Assembly (NCBI RefSeq): GCF_028743715.1
Contig: NZ_CP117996.1
Coordinates: 62,001-126,000, forward strand
Direction: 5' to 3'
Source of the DNA: Microbacterium sp. Clip185
Lineage (GTDB): Bacteria > Actinomycetota > Actinomycetes > Actinomycetales > Microbacteriaceae
Length of the DNA stretch: 64,000 nucleotides
Shown: piece after piece, positions 8,411 through 16,059 of the stretch
Position numbering within the stretch: position 1 is the stretch's first letter
How the letters are laid out: each line of letters begins with the position of its first letter
Position numbers and translations under genes: made by a program
The notes under the pieces: generated by a model
What the model saw: the letters and a program-made list of their open reading frames with translations, nothing else
Told to the model about the DNA's origin: nothing
Database searches by the model: none

Positions 8411-9283
8411 TCAGCGCGTGCGGCTACGCACGGCGCCGGCGGCGCACAGGATGACCGCCGCTCCTCCGAGCACGGTCGCCCACGTGAGCGGCTCGCCCAG
8501 GATGAGCGCCGCCCACACGATCGAGAGCACCGGCTGCACCAGTTGCAGCTGGCTGACGCGCGTGATGGGCCCGATCGAGAGCCCGCGATACCAGGCGAAG
8601 AACCCGAGGAACATGCTCACCACCGCGAGATAACCGAACGCCGCCCACTGGCCCGGTGTCGCCGCCGGCGGATCCGCGACGGCGGCGGCAGCCGTCAACG
8701 CCACCATCACCGGGGCCGCCACCACGAGGGCCCAGGAGATCGTCTGCCACGAGCCGAGCTCGCGCGCCAGCAGCGCTCCTTCCGCGTAGCCGATCGCGGC
8801 GGCGACGACCGCTCCGAGCAGCAGCAGGTCCGACCAGTGGAAGCCGCCCCATCCGCCGCCGATCACCGCGAACACCGTCGCGGCCACGGCGCCGGCGGCG
8901 GTGAGAAGCCAGAACGTCCGTCCCGGGCGCTCGCCCGCGCGGAGAACCGCGGCCACCGCGGTCGCGGCAGGCAGGAGCGCGATCACGACGGCGCCGTGGC
9001 TGGCCGGTGCCACCGTGAGTGCGTAGGACGTGAGCAGCGGGAAGCCCGCGACCACGCCGCCGGCCACGACGACGAGCCGCATCCACTGGCCGCCGCGTGG
9101 CAGACGCGACCGGGTCGCGGCCAGGGCGAGCGTTGCGAGGGCGGCGGCAACGACAGCGCGCCCCGATCCCACGAACAACGGCGACAGCGAGGCGACGGCG
9201 ATGCGGGTGAAGATCACCGTGAACGAGAACGCCAACACGCCGAGCGCTCCCCAGAGCAGTCCGGATGCGGCCGAGCGGATCAT
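8411..9283 (-). CDS. EamA/DMT family transporter
   Basis: A 290-residue ten-helix drug/metabolite transporter superfamily member made of two EamA repeats (first around ALGVLAFSFTVIFTRIAVASLSPLFVGSGRAVVAAALA, second around DLLLLGAVVAAAIGYAEGALLARELGSWQ and PVLSIVWAALILGEPLTWATVLGGAAVILCAAG). It probably exports or imports small metabolites; the substrate is unknown. ATG 9283 (MIRSAASG) is chosen because the longer frame adds a non-hydrophobic, atypical leader. It lies 20 bases downstream of the AraC gene start on the same strand, divergent to the second DUF1801 gene. Confidence 0.9.
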   Translation of the reverse strand: MIRSAASGLLWGALGVLAFSFTVIFTRIAVASLSPLFVGSGRAVVAAALATLALAATRSRLPRGGQWMRLVVVAGGVVAGFPLLTSYALTVAPASHGAVVIALLPAATAVAAVLRAGERPGRTFWLLTAAGAVAATVFAVIGGGWGGFHWSDLLLLGAVVAAAIGYAEGALLARELGSWQTISWALVVAAPVMVALTAAAAVADPPAATPGQWAAFGYLAVVSMFLGFFAWYRGLSIGPITRVSQLQLVQPVLSIVWAALILGEPLTWATVLGGAAVILCAAGAVRSRTR

Positions 9284-9383
9284 TCCCCGAGTCTGCACGG
9301 GCGGCGCGTCTCGACACGGGGTCCAATCCGCAGCGCGTGGCCGCCTGCTTCCCCCTGCGCGCCGCGGCTGCCAGCATGGCGGC

Positions 9384-9743
9384 ATGGACGCGGACGCCCC
9401 CGACATCGACGCCTATATCGACGGCTTCCCCGCGGAGATCGCCCAGCGGATGCGGCTGATCCGCGCCGCGCTCCTGGATGCGGTGGGACCGGACGCCGAG
9501 GAACGGATGCGGTACGGCATCGCCGCGGTCATGCTCGGGGGACGGTACGCCCTGCACTACGCCGGATGGAAGAAGCACATCGGCCTGTATCCCGTGCCGC
9601 CGCTCGCGGAGCCGCTCGAGAGCGAGGTGGCGCCACTGCGCTCCGGCAAGGACTCCCTGGTCCTGCCGCACGGTCAGGAGCTGCCGATCGAGCTCATCTC
9701 GCGCGTCGCCGCAGCGATCGTCTCGATGCGGCGCGAGGCGTAG
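9384..9743 (+). CDS. DUF1801 family protein
   Basis: A 119-residue protein with the compact DUF1801 core: DIDAYIDGFPAEIAQRMRLIRAALLDAVGPDAEERMRYGIAAVMLGGRYALHYAGWKKHIGLYPVPPLAEPLESEVAPLRSGKDSLVLPHGQELPIELI. The RYGI..Y..WKKHIGLYP pattern is typical. The family is often called YdhG-like or iron chaperone without direct proof. The start is ATG 9384; an ATG at 9376 is out of frame. It is convergent with the shikimate-dehydrogenase-like gene, separated by four bases. Confidence 0.85.
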   Translation: MDADAPDIDAYIDGFPAEIAQRMRLIRAALLDAVGPDAEERMRYGIAAVMLGGRYALHYAGWKKHIGLYPVPPLAEPLESEVAPLRSGKDSLVLPHGQELPIELISRVAAAIVSMRREA

Positions 9744-9747
9744 GCGC

Positions 9748-10560
9748 TCAGGCGCGGGAGAACTCCGACGCCCGCGCGACCTGCTCCGGCGTGGGTATGA
9801 CGCCCGTGTAGCGCTCGAACTGCCGAGCCGCCTGGAGCGCGATGACCTCGGCGCCGGTGATGACCGCGACGCCGCGTTCGCGCGCGGCGCGGATCAGCGG
9901 GGTCTCGGACGGGAAGGCGACGACATCGAACACGCGCTGCGCCGCCTCGATGTGCGCCGCGCTGAAGGCGAGCGCGTCCGCATCGGCCCCGTTCATGCCG
10001 AGAGGGGTCACATTCACGATGACCGCGTGCCCGGGCGCCGGATCCTCGGTGACCGCGCGGAAGCCGTAACGCTCCGCGAGAGCCTGCCCCGCCTCGGCAT
10101 TGCGGGCGACGACGGTGAGGTCGCGGAAGCCCGCACCGTGGAACGCTGCCACGACGGCCTTCGCCATCCCGCCCGACCCGCGCACGAGCACGGATGTGGA
10201 GGGGTCTACGGCGTGCTCGGCGAGCAGCTGCGCGACGGCCTCGTAGTCGGTGTTCGACCCGGACAGCCGGCCGCCGTCGTTCACGATCGTGTTCACGGAG
10301 TCGATCGCCGCGGCGGAGGGCTCGATCTCGTCCAGCAGGGGGATGACGGCTTCCTTGAACGGCATCGACACGGAGCACCCGCGGATCCCCAGGGCGCGCA
10401 CTCCCGTGATCGCCCCCGCGATGTCGTCGGTGGTGAACGCCTTGTAGACGAAGTTGAGGCCCAGCTCGTCGTAGAGGTAGTTGTGGAAGCGCGTCCCGAT
10501 GTTCGACGGCCGCCCGGCCAGCGAGATGCACAGGGTCATGTCCTTGTTGAGAATCGGCAC
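9748..10560 (-). CDS. Shikimate 5-dehydrogenase-like protein
   Basis: A 270-residue member of the shikimate/quinate dehydrogenase family. The N-terminal substrate domain has SLAGRPSNIG in place of the usual S-x-S motif, then GCSVSMPFKEAVIPLLDEI with the catalytic lysine, and SVNTIVNDGGRLSGSNTDYEAV. The NAD(P) Rossmann domain follows (VLVRGSGGMAKAVVAAFHGAGFRDLTVVARN). It is not in an aro operon and the first substrate serines are altered, so it may be a paralogue acting on a different polyol acid. The GTG at 10560 gives a plausible N-terminus; ATG at 10539 (MTLCISLAG) is an alternative. Confidence 0.85.
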   Translation of the reverse strand: MPILNKDMTLCISLAGRPSNIGTRFHNYLYDELGLNFVYKAFTTDDIAGAITGVRALGIRGCSVSMPFKEAVIPLLDEIEPSAAAIDSVNTIVNDGGRLSGSNTDYEAVAQLLAEHAVDPSTSVLVRGSGGMAKAVVAAFHGAGFRDLTVVARNAEAGQALAERYGFRAVTEDPAPGHAVIVNVTPLGMNGADADALAFSAAHIEAAQRVFDVVAFPSETPLIRAARERGVAVITGAEVIALQAARQFERYTGVIPTPEQVARASEFSRA

Positions 10561-10675
10561 ACCTCATTGTGGCGCGCAGCCCGCATCCGCACTCGTTCAC
10601 GGCAGGCTCCTCATCAGCACGACCTAGACTGGGGGTATCCGTTCCGCCGCCGTACCCACCCCCACGAGTCGAGCC

Positions 10676-11311
10676 ATGACCAGCAGTTCTTCCGCGCGCG
10701 CCTTCGAGCCGCGCCACGTTCAGTTGGTGCGAGCCCTCTTCGCGGCCGTGGCGGCCGTGATGATCACGTTCTCGCCCGACCACTCGGCCGCCGTGGGGCT
10801 GTCGGTGTTCAGCGGCTTCGCGATGGCATCGGCGATCGTGTGGCTGCTCTCGGCGTGGCTCGTGTACGGACCCGGTCAGCGCCGGCTGCCCATCCTGCTG
10901 GGTGTTCTCACCCTGATCGCGGGGGGCGTCTCCGGCATCCCGACCCTGCGCACGACGCTGTCCTTCTTCGTGATCGTCATCTCCTGGGCGCTGATCACGG
11001 GACTCATCGAGGGCATTGCGGGCCTGCGGGCCCTCCGCGCCGCAGAACGCGGCAGCGCCGCTCGCTCCGAGGCGCGTGACGCGCTCACGGTCGGAATCGT
11101 GGGCGTGCTGCTCGCGCTCGGAACCCTCGCCGTGCAGCCCGCCTACGCGCTGCAGTACAGCATCGAAGAGGCCGGCTCCTTCACGCTCACCGGCATCACG
11201 ATCGCCGTCGGACTCTTCGGCGGCTATGCGGCGATCGTCGCGGTCTACCTGGGGATCGCGGGATTCTCCCCGCGCCGCGAGCCCGCCCCCGCGCCCGAGG
11301 AGGCGGCATGA
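10676..11311 (+). CDS. DUF308/HdeD-like membrane protein
   Basis: A 211-residue membrane protein with about six helices. Paired short helices and the LIAGGVSGIPTLRTT..FFVIVISWALITGLIEGIAGLRALRAAERG segment are reminiscent of DUF308 (HdeD-like). A charged tail ends the protein. HdeD in E. coli is linked to acid resistance, but actinobacterial members are uncharacterised. Its stop overlaps the start of the next small membrane protein (ATGA), so they form a pair. Upstream, a short divergent region separates it from the shikimate-dehydrogenase-like gene. Confidence 0.72.
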   Translation: MTSSSSARAFEPRHVQLVRALFAAVAAVMITFSPDHSAAVGLSVFSGFAMASAIVWLLSAWLVYGPGQRRLPILLGVLTLIAGGVSGIPTLRTTLSFFVIVISWALITGLIEGIAGLRALRAAERGSAARSEARDALTVGIVGVLLALGTLAVQPAYALQYSIEEAGSFTLTGITIAVGLFGGYAAIVAVYLGIAGFSPRREPAPAPEEAA

Positions 11312-11658
11312 CAGACAAGCCCACCCGTCGCGACCTCATGAAGCCCGCTCAGCTGATCGGGCTCGCTCTCGCCGCCGCCGTCTTCGCCGGGGTCGTCACG
11401 CTCATCTCGATGGGCTTCTTCCAGAACCGCGTCGCCGGGCAGTCGGGTCACGCCCTCATGGTCGGCGGCATCGTCGCGGGGATCACCTTCATCGCGACGC
11501 TCGTGATCATCGCGCTGCTCATGCTCGCCGTCGACCCCGCACAGGTGAACCGCACGGTCGACCGCGCCGTGCTGCTGCCCAAGGAAGAGTCCGAGGACGC
11601 ATCCGGCGACAGCCCCGCATCCGACTCCGCCGACGGCGACGGCCCACCCCGCGCCTAG
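11308..11658 (+). CDS. Hypothetical two-helix membrane protein
   Basis: A 116-residue protein: a charged N-terminus (TDKPTRRDLMKPAQ), two membrane helices (IGLALAAAVFAGVVTLISMGFF and ALMVGGIVAGITFIATLVIIALLMLAV), and a low-complexity acidic tail (EESEDASGDSPASDSADGDG). It is coupled by a 4-base overlap to the DUF308-like gene and probably works with it. No family-specific motif is recognised. The intergenic stretch after it (11659-12013) contains only the repeats listed below and no credible ORF. Confidence 0.75.
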   Translation: MTDKPTRRDLMKPAQLIGLALAAAVFAGVVTLISMGFFQNRVAGQSGHALMVGGIVAGITFIATLVIIALLMLAVDPAQVNRTVDRAVLLPKEESEDASGDSPASDSADGDGPPRA

Positions 11659-11681
11659 CACGCGGCCCGCTCGCTCACTTT

Positions 11682-11756
11682 CCCCGCGAGACTGCATTTC
11701 CGTCACGAGATCACGGGTAAACACAGTGATCTCGTGCTCGAAGTGCATTCTCGGGG
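11682..11756. repeat. Dispersed 75-bp imperfect palindrome, copy 1
   Basis: The left arm begins CCCCGCGAGACTGCATTTC and ends CACGAGATCAC; the right arm is GTGATCTCGTG, then CTCGAAGTGCATTCTCGGGG. The loop is GGGTAAACACA-like. It forms a long cruciform/RNA hairpin. Other copies lie at 11846-11918 and, in inverted orientation, at 19345-19418. Confidence 0.85.
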
Positions 11757-11845
11757 AAGCGGGACGGGAAAAGAGGGGTAGGGGAGACCCAGGATCCGAC
11801 GCGCCCTGCATCCGATCACGTCTGCGCCCCGGGCGCGCCAGCGGA

Positions 11846-11918
11846 CCGCGAAACTGCATCTCGAGCACGAGATCACGGGTAATGACAGTGATCTCGTGCT
11901 CGAAATGCAGTCTCGCGG
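11846..11918. repeat. Dispersed 75-bp imperfect palindrome, copy 2
   Basis: Same orientation as copy 1, about 90 bases downstream of it. The arms are CCGCGAAACTGCATCTCGAG..CACGAGATCAC and GTGATCTCGTGCTCGAAATGCAGTCTCGCGG. The loop GGGTAATGACA keeps the GGGTAA core. Differences between the two arms are compensated less than differences between copies, as expected for a mobile or gene-converted element. Confidence 0.85.
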
Positions 11919-11940
11919 GGGGATGGGCATGCCGTGCCGC

Positions 11941-12008
11941 CGGATGCGGTGTGCCGGCGGATGCGGTGCGCCCCCGGATGTGGTGCGCACCCGGATGCGG
12001 GAGCCCGC
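11941..12008. repeat. 17-bp tandem repeat, four units
   Basis: Four consecutive 17-base units begin at 11941, 11958, 11975 and 11992, each starting CGGATGYGG (for example CGGATGCGGTGTGCCGG and CGGATGCGGTGCGCCCC). The array abuts the 3-prime end of purB (stop at 12014). Each unit carries the genome-frequent word GGATGCGG or a one-base variant. Confidence 0.85.
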
Positions 12009-12013
12009 GGCGG

Positions 12014-13393
12014 TCAGGACCCGGTGACGAGGGAGGCGGCGAGGCCCGTGTAGGTGGCGGGCGTCAGCGCGAGCAGGCGCTCCTTCGCGGCGTCGCCGAT
12101 GTCGAGTCCGCGCACAAACTCGGCGAGATCGGCGCCGCCGACGCGGTGCCCGCGGGTGAGCTCCTTCAGCAGCGCGTACGGGTCGGTGATCTGCGAGCGG
12201 CCCGCAACGACCTCGGCGCGGATGACGGTCTGGATGGCCTCGGCGAGCACCTCCCAGTTGGTGTCGAGGTCGGCCAGCAGCACCTCGCGCGAGAGCGAGA
12301 TCTCGCCGAGCCCGCGCAGCAGGTTGTCGAGCGCGAGAAGGGAGTGACCGAACGCGACGCCGATGTTGCGCTGCGTGGTGGAGTCGGTGAGGTCGCGCTG
12401 CAGCCGGCTCGTGACCAGCGTCGAGGCGAGGGTCTGAAACAGCCCTCCCGCGATCTCGAGGTTCGCCTCCGCGTTCTCGAAGCGGATGGGGTTGATCTTG
12501 TGCGGCATGGTCGACGAACCGGTCGCGCCGGCCACGGGGATCTGCGCGAAGTAGCCGAGGGAGATGTAGGTCCACACATCCGTCGCGAGGTTGTGCAGGA
12601 TGCCGCCCGCGTGCCGCGCGCGGTCGTAGAGCTCGACCTGCCAGTCGTGCGACTCGATCTGGGTCGTGAGCTCGTTGAACCCGAGCCCCAGTCCCACGAC
12701 GAAGCTGCGGGAGATCTCGACCCAGTCCGCATCCGGATCGGCAGCGAGGTGCGCCGACCAGGTTCCGGTCGCGCCGGAGAACTTCGCCAGGTACTCGGAG
12801 GACTCCAGCTGCGCGAGCACCCGCTCCAGGCGCCACGCGAAGACGGCGATCTCCTTGCCCATCGTGGTGGGGGTGGCGGGCTGGCCGTGGGTGCGGGCGA
12901 GCATCGCCGCATCCGCCAGTTCGACCGACACGGCCCGCAGGCGCTCGATCACCTGCCGCAGCTTCGGCAGCCACACCTGCGTCACAGCGCGCTGCACGGT
13001 GAGGGCGTACGACGTCGAATTGACGTCCTCGCTGGTCAGGGCGAAGTGCGTGAGCTCGGCGATGCGGTCCAGGCCCAGCGCGGAGAGGCGGTCGCGCACG
13101 AGGTACTCGACGGCCTTCACGTCGTGGCGCGTGACGGCCTCGCGCTCGGCGAGCCAGTCGATCTCGGCCTGCCCGAAGTCGCGGTAGAGCGCCCGGAGGG
13201 AGTCCTTCTCGGCATCCGTCAGCGGCGACTGTCCGAACAGGCCGCGGTCGGTGAGCGTGATGAGCCACTCGACCTCGACCTCGACGCGGGCGCGGTTGAG
13301 CCCGGCTTCCGACAGGAAGTCGCCGAGGGCGGAGACGGCGGCCTGGTAGCGACCGTCGAGGGGACTGAGCGGCTGAGCGGGGAAGTTCGACAC
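12014..13393 (-). CDS. purB: Adenylosuccinate lyase
   Basis: A 459-residue fumarase/aspartase superfamily enzyme that removes fumarate from adenylosuccinate and SAICAR in purine synthesis. Recognisable parts are the N-terminal PQPLSPLDGRY-like start (here PAQPLSPLDGRY), TSEDVNSTSYAL, MLARTHGQPATPTTMGKEI, and the signature loop GATGSSTMPHKINPIRFENAEAN with the catalytic serine. The proposed start is GTG 13393, with CGGAG about 7 bases before it. ATG 13429, which overlaps the upstream phosphatase stop as ATGA, would add 12 mostly basic residues and is a real alternative. Confidence 0.96.
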   Translation of the reverse strand: MSNFPAQPLSPLDGRYQAAVSALGDFLSEAGLNRARVEVEVEWLITLTDRGLFGQSPLTDAEKDSLRALYRDFGQAEIDWLAEREAVTRHDVKAVEYLVRDRLSALGLDRIAELTHFALTSEDVNSTSYALTVQRAVTQVWLPKLRQVIERLRAVSVELADAAMLARTHGQPATPTTMGKEIAVFAWRLERVLAQLESSEYLAKFSGATGTWSAHLAADPDADWVEISRSFVVGLGLGFNELTTQIESHDWQVELYDRARHAGGILHNLATDVWTYISLGYFAQIPVAGATGSSTMPHKINPIRFENAEANLEIAGGLFQTLASTLVTSRLQRDLTDSTTQRNIGVAFGHSLLALDNLLRGLGEISLSREVLLADLDTNWEVLAEAIQTVIRAEVVAGRSQITDPYALLKELTRGHRVGGADLAEFVRGLDIGDAAKERLLALTPATYTGLAASLVTGS

Positions 13394-13425
13394 GGTACTC
13401 CGTCGAGGGCGGTGGGCCGCGCGGG

Positions 13426-13929
13426 TCATCCCGCGGAGCGGATGGCGGGTTCGAGTTGCCGGAAGAGCGCCCGGCACGCGCTCTCGATCATAGCGAGCAC
13501 CTCGTCGAACGCCTCGGGGCCCGCGTAGTACGGGTCGGGCACGTCGAGGCTGTCGTCGGGCTGCGGGTCGAACGCGCGCAGCAGCACGACCTTGTCCGAA
13601 TCGTTCTCCGATCGCGCCCACGCGCGCAGGTTGCGTTCGTGCGATCGGTCGAGCGCGATGACCAGGTCGTTGCGCTCATAGTCCGCGAACTCGAACTGGC
13701 GGGCGCGGTGGCGCCGACCGTCGTATCCGTGGCGTTCGAGGGCTTCGACCGTGCGGGGATCGGCGGGCTCTCCGACGTGCCAGTCGCCGGTGCCGGCGCT
13801 CGTGGACACCACGCGGTCGCCGAGGCCCACCGACTCGGCGAACCAGCGGAAGACGATCTCGGCCATCGGGGATCGACAGATGTTCCCCGTGCACACGAAG
13901 ACCACGCGGAACGGCGAGGACGCGGGCAT
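13426..13929 (-). CDS. Low-molecular-weight protein-tyrosine phosphatase
   Basis: A 167-residue LMW-PTP. The catalytic P-loop VCTGNICRSPMAE places the nucleophile at Cys13 and Arg at 19. The general-acid aspartate is in VPDPYYAGPEAFDEV near the C-terminus. STSAGTGDWHVGEPADPRTVEALERHGYD is the family core. It dephosphorylates protein tyrosine/arginine, or works with secreted signalling as in actinobacterial PtpA. ATG 13929 gives the normal N-terminus; the longer frame upstream is not plausible. It lies directly upstream of purB and may be translationally coupled with it. Confidence 0.94.
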   Translation of the reverse strand: MPASSPFRVVFVCTGNICRSPMAEIVFRWFAESVGLGDRVVSTSAGTGDWHVGEPADPRTVEALERHGYDGRRHRARQFEFADYERNDLVIALDRSHERNLRAWARSENDSDKVVLLRAFDPQPDDSLDVPDPYYAGPEAFDEVLAMIESACRALFRQLEPAIRSAG

Positions 13930-14043
13930 GGGTCCATTGTGGTCCCGACGACCTCTCCTGCACAGCCACGATCTTGCGGCGAGCGATCCGCGGATCGGAT
14001 GCGGGCGCTCCGCATCCGACGGATGCGCAGCGAGCATCGTGGG

Positions 14044-14334
14044 ATGACAGACACCCTTGACGATGTCGTCTTCGCCTTCGACGCGGCACGGCGCGACGTG
14101 CTCGCAGCCGTCGAGCACATCGAGACGGTCATCCGCGATGCCGCCGGCCTCGCGACGGCGACGGCCTGGGCATCGCCCGCGATGCGCGCCTTCCAGCTCG
14201 CACACGATGCATGGACTACGGCGCTCGCCGACGAGCGACAACGCCTGCTGGCCCTCGATGACGTGATCGCCGAGATCCGCAGTCAAGCCTTGGTCACCGG
14301 CGGAGGGAACCTCTTCGGATGGTGGTCGTCATGA
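14044..14334 (+). CDS. WXG100-like small helical protein
   Basis: A 96-residue, almost entirely helical protein. Its central stretch TAWASPAMRAFQLAHDAWTTALADERQRL has the spacing of an ESX/WXG100 protein (W-x-x..F turn, here W-A-S), with long helices on either side. It ends in a glycine-rich GGGNLFGWWSS tail. It overlaps the start of the downstream hydrolase gene by 4 bases (ATGA). WXG100 partners are typically co-secreted with effectors by type VII systems; no secretion genes are in this window. The call is tentative because the motif is degenerate. Confidence 0.6.
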   Translation: MTDTLDDVVFAFDAARRDVLAAVEHIETVIRDAAGLATATAWASPAMRAFQLAHDAWTTALADERQRLLALDDVIAEIRSQALVTGGGNLFGWWSS

Positions 14335-15647
14335 CGGACGACGTCGGCATCTCCTCCGGCGGCGCGGTCGCCGTCGACACGGTGCGATTGCGGGATGCGG
14401 CCGCGGTGCTGGTGGGCGCCGCTGCGCGGCTGGACGAGGCCGTCGCCGACATCGCCCGCGCTGATGCGCGGATCAATGTGCACACGCTGCCGGTGCTGGG
14501 GCTCACCCAGGACGAGCGCCTGCGCGAAGTGGGCGCGCTGGCGGATCGTGCGAGAGAGCAGCAGGGCCGTCTGTTGATGTGTGCGGCGGTGTACGAGCTC
14601 GCCGAGGTCCGCGCCGAAGCCGCTCTCGCATCCGCCGCGGGAGACGCGGAGGCCGCAGCGCGCGCTCGAGACCGCATCGCTGCGATCGAGCACGCCTACC
14701 CGGGCGCGACCGAACTGCTCCGGGCCGACTCCGGCCTGGGCGACGGCTGGACGTGGTTCACCCTGCTGATGCCGTTCCTCGCGGGAGCGAGCCTGGCTTC
14801 GGGGGCGGCCGTCGCGCGGCTCGCCGCGATGCGCGGCCGCGTCCCGTACGGCACTCGTCCGGTGCCCACGGAGCGCCCGGTGCCGGAGATCCTCCCGCTC
14901 CCGCCCGCGCAACGTCCGGCCGCCGCGCCCACGGCGCTCGCGCCGGCGCTCGCCCGCATCCCGCAGGGCGGCGAGGCGCGGGTGCGCATCGAGAAGTACG
15001 CGACCGCATCCGGAACCGCGTATGCCGTCTACGTCGCCGGCACGAGCGGGCTCGGCGGCGACGAGGTGTGGGACATGCTCTCGAACGTGCAGGGGTACGG
15101 CGGCGAGCAGTCCGACGCCTACCTGGCCCTGACGGCGATGCTCGCCGAGGCGGGCGTGCAGCCCGGCGACACGCTCTATCTCTACGGCCACTCGCAGGGC
15201 GGGATGCTGGTGGGCCAGGTCGCAGCGACCGGCGACTACGACGTGCGGGTGGTGGGCACGGCGGGCTCGCCCACTGCGGCAGACCCCGGTCCGGGAGCGA
15301 TGAGCGTCGACCTCCGCCACGGCGACGACCCCGTGGCGATGCTCGCCGGTGGGGGATTCCCCTCCCGCGTGGGGGCTGAGGGCAGCTTCGTGGCCTCACG
15401 CGTCATCGACCCCGCGCCGGGCCCCCAGGACCTGGGCCTGCCCGCACACCACCTGAGCGCGTACACCGAGACGGCCGAACTCGTCGACGCGTCCGCAGAT
15501 CCTCGCGTCGCCGAGGTGCACGAGCGCATGGCCGAGCTCGAGGGAGCTCGCCTCATCTCGACGCAGGAGTTCGGCGCTCGTCAGGTCGACGCCGTGCCCC
15601 GGCGGCGTCCCGGTGCGGTCAGTCCCGCCGCTTCGGGCGCAGGATGA
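14331..15647 (+). CDS. Large protein with helical N-terminus and alpha/beta-hydrolase domain
   Basis: A 438-residue protein. Residues 1-150 are helical and WXG-like in layout (VDTVRLRDAAAVLVGAAARLDEAVADI..). A hydrophobic segment follows (WFTLLMPFLAGASLASGAAVARLAA), then a Pro-rich linker. The C-terminal alpha/beta-hydrolase has the nucleophile elbow LYLYGHSQGGMLVGQVA. Asp and His candidates lie in DLRHGDDPVAML and GLPAHHLSAY. The layout resembles actinobacterial DUF1023-type hydrolases that travel with WXG100 proteins. ATG 14331 is chosen because it overlaps the previous stop; an ATG at 14319 would add four residues. The last 29 bases overlap the convergent gene. Confidence 0.75.
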   Translation: MTDDVGISSGGAVAVDTVRLRDAAAVLVGAAARLDEAVADIARADARINVHTLPVLGLTQDERLREVGALADRAREQQGRLLMCAAVYELAEVRAEAALASAAGDAEAAARARDRIAAIEHAYPGATELLRADSGLGDGWTWFTLLMPFLAGASLASGAAVARLAAMRGRVPYGTRPVPTERPVPEILPLPPAQRPAAAPTALAPALARIPQGGEARVRIEKYATASGTAYAVYVAGTSGLGGDEVWDMLSNVQGYGGEQSDAYLALTAMLAEAGVQPGDTLYLYGHSQGGMLVGQVAATGDYDVRVVGTAGSPTAADPGPGAMSVDLRHGDDPVAMLAGGGFPSRVGAEGSFVASRVIDPAPGPQDLGLPAHHLSAYTETAELVDASADPRVAEVHERMAELEGARLISTQEFGARQVDAVPRRRPGAVSPAASGAG

Positions 15648-16011
15648 CGCCGAAGATGCCGTTGATGACGGCGATCACGAGGGCGGCCACGACGCCCCAC
15701 CAGAAGCTGTCGACCCGCAGACCCCAGTTCCAGAACCCGGTGATCCAGCTGGTCAGCCAGAGCAGGAACCCGTTCACGATGAGCGAGAACAGGCCGAGCG
15801 TGAGCACGTAGAGGGGGAAGGCGATCACCCTCACGACCGAACCCACGATCGTGTTCACCAGCGCGAAGACGAGCGCCACGATCAGCAGCGACAGCACGAT
15901 CTCGAGCGTTCCGCCCGGCGGGAACGCGATGACGCTGACGCCGAGGACCGGGATGAGGGTCACGACCCAGATCGAGAACGCATTCACCACGACGCGGATG
16001 AGAAAGCCCAT
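15619..16011 (-). CDS. Phage holin family/DUF membrane protein (YvlD-like)
   Basis: A 130-residue four-helix protein: RVVVNAFSIWVVTLIPVLGVSVI, IVLSLLIVALVFALVNTIVGSVVRVIAFPLYVLTLGLFSLIVNGFLLWLTSWI, and FWWGVVAALVIAVINGIFGVILRPK. This is the four-TM holin-superfamily-IV/YvlD layout common in Gram-positive genomes, typically annotated as phage holin family although not phage-borne. The role is unknown, perhaps in envelope stress. ATG 16011 fits; the longer frame is a shadow of the aminotransferase. It converges with the hydrolase. Confidence 0.88.
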   Translation of the reverse strand: MGFLIRVVVNAFSIWVVTLIPVLGVSVIAFPPGGTLEIVLSLLIVALVFALVNTIVGSVVRVIAFPLYVLTLGLFSLIVNGFLLWLTSWITGFWNWGLRVDSFWWGVVAALVIAVINGIFGVILRPKRRD

Positions 16012-16059
16012 GCCGGAAGTGTGGCACGCGCCCCGCATCCGCGCTCCTAGACTCTCGGT

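Noticed and set aside
11659..12013. Possible CRISPR array from the repeats near 11.7-12.0 kb
   Set aside because: The two 75-bp copies are palindromic elements about 90 bases apart without regular spacers, and the 17-bp units are direct tandem copies with no spacers; no cas genes are nearby.
15619..16011. Prophage holin as evidence of a phage region
   Set aside because: The four-helix YvlD/holin-like family is common outside prophages, and no other phage gene is in the window.
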